This document shows positions 1-6,581 of a stretch of 8,683 nt of DNA, one piece after another. Each line of letters begins with the position of its first letter. Position 1 is the first letter of the stretch. The stretch comes from Pseudomonadota bacterium (GTDB lineage Bacteria; Pseudomonadota; Gammaproteobacteria; Burkholderiales; Burkholderiaceae_B). Both the position numbers and the translations under genes were made by a program. A model generated the notes under the pieces. The model was not told the origin of the DNA, did not search any database, and was given only the letters and a program-made list of their open reading frames with translations. The stretch spans positions 1 to 8,683 of the forward strand of contig JAEZGR010000189.1 in the NCBI GenBank assembly GCA_023437255.1, in the 5' to 3' direction.

Positions 1-505
1 AAATCTTGAGCTCTCGCGCGTGAACGCGGCGCAGGGCCGCAGGAACGCGATCGCCTGCCGTGAGCAGGACCCGGTCACCGGGAACCAGCAATGCGGCGTC
101 GAGCAGCTGACGCTGCCCGCCGCGCACGACCGTGGCCTGAGGTGCTAGCATTCCGCGAATCGCAGTGAGGGCGTTCTCGGCCTTGCCCTCCTGCACGTAT
201 CCGATGATGGCATTGATGAGCACCGCCCCCCACAAGACACCCGCATCGACCCACTGGCCCAGCAGGGCCGTGATGATGCCGGCACCGGTCATCAGGTAGA
301 GGAGTAGATTATGGAACTGGTGCAGAAAGCGCAGCACGGGATGACGGGCGCGGGCGCTCGCCAGCGCGTTCGGGCCGTGTGTCGCCAAGCGGCGTTCCGC
401 CTCGCCGGATGAAATGCCCATCTGCGGCGAATCCAGTTCCTGCGCCACCTGTTGCGCGGGCAGCGCATGCCAAGGGTTCGCTGTATCAAGGCGTGGTTTC
501 GTCAT
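1..505 (-). CDS. P-type cation-transporting ATPase, N-terminal part (cut by window edge)
   Basis: This is the amino end of a P-type ATPase, an inner-membrane pump that moves cations using ATP. Only 168 residues are visible; the phosphorylation (DKTG) and nucleotide-binding domains lie beyond the left edge. Residues 11-48 look like the cation-ATPase N-terminal domain (PWHALPAQQV, then GEAERRLATHGPNAL). Two hydrophobic helices follow at about 61-82 and 86-105. Next come the stalk motif IGYVQEGKAENAL (101-113) and the start of the actuator domain, VPGDRVLLTAGDRVPA (141-156). This pattern fits the Ca2+/Mg2+-type P2 pumps rather than heavy-metal P1B pumps, since no CXXC metal-binding domain precedes it, but the ion cannot be read from this part. 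The ATG at 505-503 has a good GGAG ribosome site 8 nt upstream (plus-strand 514-517). One oddity is that the usual VPAD of the actuator reads VPAA (residue 157). The gene is transcribed divergently from the acetyl-phosphate operon. Confidence 0.9.
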   Translation of the reverse strand, partial: MTKPRLDTANPWHALPAQQVAQELDSPQMGISSGEAERRLATHGPNALASARARHPVLRFLHQFHNLLLYLMTGAGIITALLGQWVDAGVLWGAVLINAIIGYVQEGKAENALTAIRGMLAPQATVVRGGQRQLLDAALLVPGDRVLLTAGDRVPAALRRVHARELKI

Positions 506-559
506 GAACGGCACTCCAGTCATCATGTAACATATTGTATTACCCTGTTTGGACATCCC
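506..559. promoter_or_regulatory. Divergent intergenic promoter/operator region
   Basis: This 54-bp gap separates the start codons of the ATPase gene (minus) and the acyltransferase gene (plus), so it should hold the start signals for both. It is clearly more AT-rich than its surroundings at 521-543. A perfect 9-bp odd palindrome, ATGTAACAT, lies at 525-533. A looser 17-bp dyad follows, with GTAA at 527-530 and TTAC at 540-543. On the minus strand TACAAT is a plausible -10 box for the ATPase gene, but no convincing -35 box accompanies it. On the plus strand TAACAT (528-533) or TATTAC (538-543) could serve as a -10 box, again without a good -35. The dyads could be an operator for a dimeric regulator; no specific regulator can be named. 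There is no FNR-type TTGAT-N4-ATCAA site in the gap. Confidence 0.45.
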
Positions 560-1513
560 ATGAGCGAATCTGTACGTTATCAAAAGCTGATCGAATCCGC
601 CCGCCATATTCCCATGTCATGTTGTGCCGTCGCGCATCCGTGCGACGCGAGTTCACTGAGCGCTGCCGTCGAGGCGGGTCGCCTCGGCCTGTTCCGGCCC
701 GTTCTGATCGGTCCCAGCAGCAAGATTCAGTCGGTCGCTCGCGACGAAGGTATCGATATTTCCGGCATTCAAATCATCGACACCCCTCACAGCCACGCTT
801 CGGCAGAACGGGCGGTGGAGTGTGTGCAAAGTGGGCAGGCTTCACTGCTCATGAAGGGCAGCCTGCACAGCGACGAGCTGCTGCATGCGATTCTCAAACA
901 CAAGGGCGGGCTGCGTACGGAGCGGCGGCTGAGTCATGTGTTCATCATGGATGTACCCAACTACGATGAGCTTTTGTTCATCACCGATGCGGCGGTGAAT
1001 ATTTTCCCCGACCTCGAAACCAAGGCAGATATTCTGCGCAATGCCATCGACCTGCACCACGCACTGGGGCTGGGTACGCCGCGTGTCGCCATTCTTTCTG
1101 CGGTGGAGCAGGTGACGAGCAAGATCCCCACCACCCTCGAGGCCGCGGCATTGTGCAAGATGGCCGATCGCGGCCAGATCGCGGGGGGTGTGCTCGACGG
1201 CCCGCTTGCGCTCGACAATGCCATCAGCCCCGAGGCCGCACGCGTGAAGGGCATCACGTCGCCGGTGGCCGGGTACGCACAGATTTTGCTCGTGCCTGAC
1301 CTGGAGGCGGGCAACATGCTGGCCAAGAACCTGACATTCCTGGGTGGCGCTTCGGCCGCCGGCATCGTGCTGGGCGCCAAGGTGCCCGTGATCCTCACCA
1401 GCCGTGCCGACAGCAGCAGCGCCAAGCTGGCGTCGTGCGCCGTGGCCTCGCTCTATGCGAACTACCTGACTCGAAACGTGGCAAAGCCGGTGAGCGGAGC
1501 GGTCAATGCGTGA
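560..1513 (+). CDS. Phosphate acetyl/butyryltransferase (short PTA/PTB family)
   Basis: This cytoplasmic enzyme of 317 residues transfers an acyl group between CoA and phosphate, most likely acetyl-CoA + Pi to acetyl phosphate + CoA. The whole chain fits the PTA_PTB fold: DAAVNIFPDLETKADIL (143-159), KIPTTLEAAALCKMADRG (188-205), the VLDGPLALDNAIS stretch (211-223), VPDLEAGNMLAKNL (245-258) and a VPVILTSRAD end (275-284). These motifs are closest to the short acyltransferases of the phosphate butyryltransferase type, also found fused behind an enoyl-CoA hydratase domain; no such domain is present here. The ATG at 560 is preferred. A GTG 36 codons upstream would run the gene back through the divergent ATPase start, and residues before 560 do not look like the family. 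The ribosome site is weak (GGA at 551-553). Its 3' end overlaps the acetate kinase start by 8 nt, which supports acetyl phosphate as the shared intermediate. Butyryl or propionyl specificity is not excluded. Confidence 0.88.
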   Translation: MSESVRYQKLIESARHIPMSCCAVAHPCDASSLSAAVEAGRLGLFRPVLIGPSSKIQSVARDEGIDISGIQIIDTPHSHASAERAVECVQSGQASLLMKGSLHSDELLHAILKHKGGLRTERRLSHVFIMDVPNYDELLFITDAAVNIFPDLETKADILRNAIDLHHALGLGTPRVAILSAVEQVTSKIPTTLEAAALCKMADRGQIAGGVLDGPLALDNAISPEAARVKGITSPVAGYAQILLVPDLEAGNMLAKNLTFLGGASAAGIVLGAKVPVILTSRADSSSAKLASCAVASLYANYLTRNVAKPVSGAVNA

Positions 1514-2693
1514 CGTCATTCTGGTCATAAACGCGGGCAGCTCCAGCCTGAAGTTCCAGGTGCACCAGGCAGTCGCCGATGGTGGCCTGACCTTTCTTCT
1601 GGGCGGCCAGGTTTCGGGTATTGGTGCCGAGCTGCCCGCCTTCCGGGTCAAGGATGCTTCCGGCAGGGTGCTGGAAGACCGCAAGTTCGCATCTCACGAG
1701 GTGACGGACCTGGCGGCGGCCCAAGGCATCATGGCCGGATGGTTCCAGGACCGAACGGCCGAACCGCCCATTGCGGTGGGGCATCGCATCGTGCATGGCG
1801 GCCATCGCATGAGCCGCAGTGTGCTCGTTTCGCAAGATATCCTCGATTACCTCGACAGCCTGGCGCCGCTGGCGCCGCTGCACCAGCACAACAACCTCGC
1901 TCCGGTGCACGTGATCTTTGATCACTGGCCCGAGATCCGGCAGGTCGCCTGTTTCGACACCGCCTTCCACCGCACGCAGGGTCCGGTCGTCGAACGCTTC
2001 GCGCTGCCGCAGGAATACTATGACAGGGGCGTGCGGCGCTACGGCTTTCATGGCCTGTCTTATCAGTACATTTCTGGTTGGCTGCAGGAAAATCTGCCTG
2101 AGGCCGCCGCCGGCCGTGTCATCGCCGCGCACCTCGGATCAGGCGCATCGGCGTGCGCCCTGGTCGGCGGTGTGAGCCGGGAAACTACGATGGGCTTCAC
2201 CGCGCTCGACGGCCTGCCCATGGGCACGCGGCCGGGCCGTCTGGATGCCGGGGTGGTGCTGTGGATGCTCGAGCAGGGCATGGGGCATGATGAAATCCAG
2301 GATCTGCTCTACAACCGTTCGGGCATGAAGGGGCTGTCGGGCATCAGCAATGACATGCGCACGCTGCTTGCCAGCGAAGATCCGGCGGCCGCGCTGGCCG
2401 TAGAGTATTTCACCTACCGCACTGCAGAAAGCATTGCGGGCCTGTGCGTGGCCGCCGAGGGGCTTGATTCCCTGATCTTCACGGCCGGCGTCGGCGAGAA
2501 TGCGCCCGAGATTCGCGCCGGGGTGTGCCGTCGCCTCGAATGGCTGGGTATTCGGCTCGACGAATCCGCCAACGCGCAGAATGCGCTCAAGATTTCTGCG
2601 GCCCGCAGCCCAATCGATGTCTATGTTATACCGACCAACGAGGAACTGGTCATCGCACGGCAGACGTATGACACGATTCGAGGCATGCTGTAG
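1506..2693 (+). CDS. ackA: Acetate kinase (acetate/propionate kinase family)
   Basis: This cytoplasmic kinase of 395 residues, the normal family length, makes ATP and acetate from acetyl phosphate and ADP. The visible landmarks are the N-terminal signature VINAGSSSLKF (7-17), VGHRIVHGG with the conserved Arg94 (91-99), LAPLHQHN (122-129) and FDTAFH with the catalytic Asp151 (150-155). They continue with YGFHG with His182 (179-183), GTRPGRLDAG (240-249), FTAGVGENAP (325-334) and the closing TNEELVIA with Glu379/380. The nucleotide loop reads HLGSGAS (209-215), where classical acetate kinases have HLGNG. I recall the Ser variant from a proteobacterial subfamily, so activity is probably retained, perhaps with broader acyl specificity. 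The ATG at 1506 has GGAG at 1496-1499, 6 nt upstream, and lies inside the end of the acyltransferase gene, so the two are probably translationally coupled. An 84-nt gap with a stem-loop separates it from the phosphoketolase-like gene. Confidence 0.95.
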   Translation: MRDVILVINAGSSSLKFQVHQAVADGGLTFLLGGQVSGIGAELPAFRVKDASGRVLEDRKFASHEVTDLAAAQGIMAGWFQDRTAEPPIAVGHRIVHGGHRMSRSVLVSQDILDYLDSLAPLAPLHQHNNLAPVHVIFDHWPEIRQVACFDTAFHRTQGPVVERFALPQEYYDRGVRRYGFHGLSYQYISGWLQENLPEAAAGRVIAAHLGSGASACALVGGVSRETTMGFTALDGLPMGTRPGRLDAGVVLWMLEQGMGHDEIQDLLYNRSGMKGLSGISNDMRTLLASEDPAAALAVEYFTYRTAESIAGLCVAAEGLDSLIFTAGVGENAPEIRAGVCRRLEWLGIRLDESANAQNALKISAARSPIDVYVIPTNEELVIARQTYDTIRGML

Positions 2694-2734
2694 GCGGGCG
2701 ATGGCCCATCGGTCCTCGCATCTTGATCCAGACT

Positions 2735-2757
2735 GCTGCGGCATTCTGTGCCGCAGC
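2735..2757 (+). other. Intercistronic stem-loop between ackA and the phosphoketolase-like gene
   Basis: A perfect 9-bp inverted repeat, GCTGCGGCA (2735-2743) and TGCCGCAGC (2749-2757), surrounds a 5-nt TTCTG loop. No run of T follows, so it is not a standard intrinsic terminator. It sits 8 nt before the GGAG ribosome site of the next gene. In the mRNA it could protect the upstream or downstream transcript from exonucleases, mark a processing site, or adjust translation of the next gene. The rest of the 2694-2777 gap holds only a short CGATG/CATCG dyad (2699-2711) and no convincing promoter. Confidence 0.55.
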
Positions 2758-2765
2758 TCCTGTAC

Positions 2766-2769
2766 GGAG
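2766..2769 (+). promoter_or_regulatory. Ribosome binding site deciding the phosphoketolase-like start
   Basis: GGAG lies 8 nt before the ATG at 2778. This favours that ATG over the in-frame GTG at 2748, which lies in the loop of the 2735-2757 stem-loop and has no ribosome site. Confidence 0.7.
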
Positions 2770-2777
2770 AAATTGCA

Positions 2778-5198
2778 ATGCCAACAGACCCCCGCACTGA
2801 ACCGACGTCGCTGTTGCAACTGCCCGCCTATCGGCGCTGGGTGGAAGGGCGGGGCGTAATTTCTCACCAACCGCGAACCAACCACCGCATTCTTGACCTG
2901 GCGAACAGGCTGACGGCAGAGGGACGCGTTCCCGACGCGACCTTTGTCTTCGATGTGTTGGCCGCGGCCGACCGGCTGGCGAATGCGGCGATGTGGCTCG
3001 TGGTGCACATGACCTATGCCCAGCGAGTACGTCTCGATGGTGCTCCGCTGCAGGCCGAGGATTTCAAAGCCTCTCCGCAGGGGCATACCGGTGGCTCACT
3101 GAACATGGTGCCTGCCTATGTGGCCTATCTGGCCGCCAACGCGCTGACCGGTCAGACCCGCGGATGGATGATGGGGCAGGGGCATTGTGTGGCGGCCATC
3201 GAGGCGGTCAACGCGCTGATCGGCAATCTGTCTCCGGGTCAGGAGGGTCGCTATACGGCGACCGATGAAGGCCTGACGCGCCTTGTTCAGGACTTCTATT
3301 CGTACGCCATCACCCCCGAAGGGCTACCCGGCGTGCCGCTCGGCAGTCACGTCAACGTGCACACGGCGGGCGGAATTTCAGAAGGCGGGTATCTGGGTTT
3401 TGCCGAGGTCCAGTATGTGCATCAGCCGCTGCCGGGCGAGAGCCTGGCGGTGTTCCTGAGCGATGGGGCATTTGAAGAGCAGCGGGGTGCCGATTGGGCG
3501 CCGCGCTGGTGGCGGCCCTCGGACAGCGGCTACGTGATGCCGGTCATGATCATGAACGGGCGACGCATCGACCAGCGTACGAACATCGTCCAGGAAGGCG
3601 GCGCGGACTGGCTCTTGAGGCATCTGGCACTGAACGGTTTCGAGCCCTTCGAGATCGACGGCCACGATCCGGCCGACTACCTCTGGGCATTGCTGCACAT
3701 GGAAGACACGCTCGCCGGCTACGTTCAGTCGCAGCGTGACGGCACGCTCACCTATCCGTTGCGTCTGCCGCACGCCGTTGCCACCTGCGTGAAGGGATAT
3801 GGCTTTCCTGGCGCGGGCACCAATCACGCACACAATCTGCCCTTGGGAAAGAATCCCGCAGTTGACGAGGCAGCCCGGCGGGCATTCAACGATGGCGCGG
3901 CACGGCTGTATGTCGATGTGGCCACGCTTGACGCGGCGCGCGCCCTGTTCAAACTGCACGAAACGCAGGGGCGCCCGCTGGAACGCGACCATCCTATGGC
4001 ACGGCGCAGGGTGGCCCGACCGCAGCTGCCGCAGGGCACGGTTCGCCCTGAAGCCGGCAAGCCGATGTCACCCATGTCCGCCATCGACGACGCCTTCGTC
4101 GCGATCGTCGATGCGAACCCGGGCCTGCGGGTACGGGTGGGCAATCCCGATGAATTGCAGAGCAACCGTATGGTGCGCACGCTGCAGCGCCTGAAGCATC
4201 GCGTCGATCAGCCTGAGGAGGGCGGGCTCGAAGCCGTCGACGGCTCCGTCATCACCGTGCTCAACGAAGAGGCGGTGGTGGGCGCAGCACTGGGCAACAA
4301 GGGCGGCTTGAACATCGCCGTCAGCTACGAGGCATTCGCGGTCAAGATGCTCGGCGCCATGCGCCAGGAAATCCTCTTCGCACGTCATCAGCGTGAGGCC
4401 GGTTCGCCCCCGGGCTGGCGCGGGGTGCCCGTCGTCGTCACCTCGCACACCTGGGAGAACGGCAAGAATGAACAGTCGCACCAGGACCCGACCCTCTGCG
4501 AGGCCATGCTGGGCGAGATGTCCGACACTGCGCGAGTGTTCTTCCCGGTCGACGCGGCCACGGCGGTCGCTTCCCTGCATGCCGTGTACGCCAGCGAAGG
4601 CGTTATTGCCACGCTGGTCGTACCGAAGCAGGAAATGCCGCAACTGTTCAATGAAGCAGACGCTCATGCGGCGATGCAGGCCGGATACGCGGTGCTGCAG
4701 CCCGCGTCACCCGACGTGCGCATCCAGCTGGTGGCTGTCGGTGCCTATCAGGTGCTCGAGGCGCGTCGCGCGGCCCGCGTCCTGGCGAAGGGAGGCTGCC
4801 CGGCGCAGGTGGTGGCGGTGCTGGAACCGGGGCGGTTGCGCATGCCGCGCGACCGCATCGAGTCGGACTTCGTCATCGCCGAGTCACAGCTTGCCGAGGC
4901 GTTTCCGGCGAACATGGCGCGTGTGATCGTCTCGCACTGTCGCCCGGAACCCATGTTGGGGGTGTTGCGCCGTCTCGACAGTGGCGCGGCCCGCACGCGG
5001 GCACTCGGCTACATCAACCGGGGCGGCACATTCGATGTGGAAGGCATGCTCTTCGCCAATCAGTGCACCTGGGCGCACATTGTCCAGCAGGCGGCTCAGG
5101 CGTTGGGCGAGCGCGTTTCGCGCTACCTTTCTGAAGATATCGTGGCCACACTGGCCGGGCGTGGCAATCCGGCCGCACTCTATACACAAGGCGCATGA
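2778..5198 (+). CDS. Divergent phosphoketolase-family (XFP-like) thiamine diphosphate enzyme
   Basis: This protein of 806 residues matches the length and domain order of D-xylulose 5-phosphate/fructose 6-phosphate phosphoketolases, which split a ketose phosphate with inorganic phosphate to give acetyl phosphate. Alignment from memory to bifidobacterial enzymes works end to end. Catalytic or cofactor residues appear kept: His103 (GHTGG), His136 (GQGH), His191 (GSH), His352 (AHNLPL), Ser462 (SNR), Glu497, the SYEAF block (516-520), and Asn564 with His568 (NEQSHQDP). The classical signatures have changed, however: EGGELGY reads EGGYLGF (202-208) and GDGEAE reads SDGAFEE (228-234). Asp229 and Asn260 still give a plausible Mg-diphosphate motif. 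It is therefore a distant clade, for which I recall mixed database names including 'xylulose 5-phosphate 3-epimerase'; the reaction is not certain. Lying directly after ackA, it most simply supplies acetyl phosphate to the two preceding enzymes. The ATG at 2778 is chosen for its GGAG site. The next gene starts 3 nt after the stop. Confidence 0.85.
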   Translation: MPTDPRTEPTSLLQLPAYRRWVEGRGVISHQPRTNHRILDLANRLTAEGRVPDATFVFDVLAAADRLANAAMWLVVHMTYAQRVRLDGAPLQAEDFKASPQGHTGGSLNMVPAYVAYLAANALTGQTRGWMMGQGHCVAAIEAVNALIGNLSPGQEGRYTATDEGLTRLVQDFYSYAITPEGLPGVPLGSHVNVHTAGGISEGGYLGFAEVQYVHQPLPGESLAVFLSDGAFEEQRGADWAPRWWRPSDSGYVMPVMIMNGRRIDQRTNIVQEGGADWLLRHLALNGFEPFEIDGHDPADYLWALLHMEDTLAGYVQSQRDGTLTYPLRLPHAVATCVKGYGFPGAGTNHAHNLPLGKNPAVDEAARRAFNDGAARLYVDVATLDAARALFKLHETQGRPLERDHPMARRRVARPQLPQGTVRPEAGKPMSPMSAIDDAFVAIVDANPGLRVRVGNPDELQSNRMVRTLQRLKHRVDQPEEGGLEAVDGSVITVLNEEAVVGAALGNKGGLNIAVSYEAFAVKMLGAMRQEILFARHQREAGSPPGWRGVPVVVTSHTWENGKNEQSHQDPTLCEAMLGEMSDTARVFFPVDAATAVASLHAVYASEGVIATLVVPKQEMPQLFNEADAHAAMQAGYAVLQPASPDVRIQLVAVGAYQVLEARRAARVLAKGGCPAQVVAVLEPGRLRMPRDRIESDFVIAESQLAEAFPANMARVIVSHCRPEPMLGVLRRLDSGAARTRALGYINRGGTFDVEGMLFANQCTWAHIVQQAAQALGERVSRYLSEDIVATLAGRGNPAALYTQGA

Positions 5199-5201
5199 CC
5201 C

Positions 5202-6581
5202 ATGGCGGCTGACAACACACTGACCCTTTCCTTCCTGGGTGCCGCAGGCACGGTCACAGGGTCGCGCACATTGATGCGTGCCGGCGGTCGCAGCGTGCTG
5301 GTGGACTGCGGGCTTTTTCAGGGGCTCAAGAACCTCAGGCAGCGCAACTGGGCGCCGTTTCCGGTCGCTCCTTCCTCCATCGACGCGGTCGTTCTGACCC
5401 ACGCACACCTAGACCATTCTGGGTATCTGCCGCGGCTCGCCCGTCTGGGGTTTGCCGGCCCGATCTATGCCACTGCCGCCACGGCCGAACTCGCCCGGAT
5501 CCTGTTGCTGGACAGCGCCGGTATCCAAGAGGCCGATGCCGAATTCCTGAACCGGCATGGTCTGAGTTCCCACAAGCCGGCTCTGCCGCTGTACACCATC
5601 CAAGATGCCGAGCGCGTCCTGAAACAGTTTCGCAGAGTCGAGTTCGATGAGTGGGAGGACTTTCTGCCGGGGCTGCGCGCCCGCTGGCGCACCTCCGGTC
5701 ATATCCTGGGTGCCTCGATTGTCGAGATCGAGCACGGCGGGCGCCGTGTCGTGTTCTCTGGCGATCTGGGGCGTTATGACGATGCGCTCATGAATGACCC
5801 GACCCAGATCGAGCAGGCCGATTATCTGGTGCTTGAATCCACCTATGGTGATCGCAGCCACGGCGATGACAACCCGCTTGAAACGCTGCATGACATCATC
5901 ACCCGCACGACTCAGCGCGGCGGTACCGTGGTGATCCCCGCCTTTGCAGTGGGGCGGGTGCAGCTGCTGCTCTGGTATCTGTATCGCCTGCGAGGAAAAG
6001 GGCGCCTGCCGGCGAGCCTGCCCATTTACGTCGACAGCCCGATGTCGACCGATGCCACCGATCTCTACAGCCGCAACTCCGCCCTGCTGCGCCACGGCCA
6101 CTCAGAACTGCATGCGGCATTTCAGATGCCGCGCTATGTCCGCGATGTACAGGAATCGAAATCCCTCGATATTTCGCCCATGCCCAAGGTCATCATCTCG
6201 GCCAGCGGCATGGCCACCGGCGGGCGGGTGCTGCACCATCTCAAGCACTACGCGCCCGATCCGCGCTCGACCATTCTGTTTGCGGGCTACCAGGCGGTCG
6301 GAACCCGCGGAGCCACGATCGTGAACGGCGCCAGCCAGGTCAAGATCCATGGCGAATACATACCCATTCGTGCCGAGGTCCAGAATCTTTCGACGCTTTC
6401 GGCACACGCCGACAGCGACGAGATCATGCGCTGGCTGCGAGGCTTCGACACGGCACCCAACCGCTGTTTTCTGAACCACGGGGAAGCGGCTGCTTCCGAT
6501 ACCCTGCGCCTGCGCATCAAGGACGAGCTCGGTTGGTCGGTGAAGGTCGTCGAGCATCTCGAGGAGGCTGAGCTGTCATGA
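5202..6581 (+). CDS. Metallo-beta-lactamase fold/beta-CASP family protein, probable RNA nuclease
   Basis: This protein of 459 residues, typical for bacterial beta-CASP enzymes, should be a zinc-dependent hydrolase cutting RNA in the cytoplasm. It opens with LSFLGAAGTVTGS (9-21) and the VDCGLFQG strand. The zinc-binding motif THAHLDHSGYLP follows (66-77; His67, His69, Asp71, His72), then TSGHILGA (His167), FSGDLGR (Asp188) and LESTYGDR (211-218). The beta-CASP portion has the IISASGMATGGRVLHHL segment (331-347) and the STLSAHADSDE motif (His402). It ends in the RMMBL-type strand FLNHGE (423-428). All metal ligands are present, so it should be active. These features match the CPSF/YSH1-like RNase group rather than lactamases or glyoxalases. 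It starts 3 nt after the phosphoketolase-like stop, with only a weak AAGG (5188-5191), so it is probably translationally coupled. It shares an ATGA overlap with the next gene. The substrate (mRNA, rRNA or another nucleic acid) is unknown. Confidence 0.9.
   Translation: MAADNTLTLSFLGAAGTVTGSRTLMRAGGRSVLVDCGLFQGLKNLRQRNWAPFPVAPSSIDAVVLTHAHLDHSGYLPRLARLGFAGPIYATAATAELARILLLDSAGIQEADAEFLNRHGLSSHKPALPLYTIQDAERVLKQFRRVEFDEWEDFLPGLRARWRTSGHILGASIVEIEHGGRRVVFSGDLGRYDDALMNDPTQIEQADYLVLESTYGDRSHGDDNPLETLHDIITRTTQRGGTVVIPAFAVGRVQLLLWYLYRLRGKGRLPASLPIYVDSPMSTDATDLYSRNSALLRHGHSELHAAFQMPRYVRDVQESKSLDISPMPKVIISASGMATGGRVLHHLKHYAPDPRSTILFAGYQAVGTRGATIVNGASQVKIHGEYIPIRAEVQNLSTLSAHADSDEIMRWLRGFDTAPNRCFLNHGEAAASDTLRLRIKDELGWSVKVVEHLEEAELS
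6561..6567 (+). promoter_or_regulatory. Strong ribosome binding site for the nucleoside phosphorylase-like gene
   Basis: GAGGAGG lies 10 nt before the ATG at 6578, inside the end of the beta-CASP gene. It is the strongest Shine-Dalgarno sequence in the operon. It supports this start and independent reloading of ribosomes despite the ATGA overlap. Confidence 0.65.

Noticed and set aside
452..559. N-terminal extension of the acyltransferase from a GTG at 452
   Set aside because: It would overlap the divergent ATPase coding start and ribosome site, and its residues do not resemble the family; the ATG at 560 gives the usual length.
842..1684. Long open frame on the minus strand opposite the acyltransferase, and similar long antisense frames opposite the other operon genes (for example 2139-3086 and 7211-8122)
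   Set aside because: They are shadows of GC-rich coding sequence: Arg/His/Ala-rich translations, no recognisable domains, and complete overlap with well-supported genes.
1860..1877. Tandem 9-bp repeat CTGGCGCCG in ackA
   Set aside because: It encodes the LAPLAPLH stretch that is usual in this kinase family, so coding constraint explains it.
2723..2736. FNR/ANR-like half site TTGAT followed by N4 in the ackA-phosphoketolase gap
   Set aside because: The second half (ATCAA) is absent and no promoter elements lie at suitable spacing.
2748..2777. GTG start for the phosphoketolase-like gene ten codons upstream
   Set aside because: It falls in the hairpin loop with no ribosome site, while the ATG at 2778 has GGAG at the right spacing.
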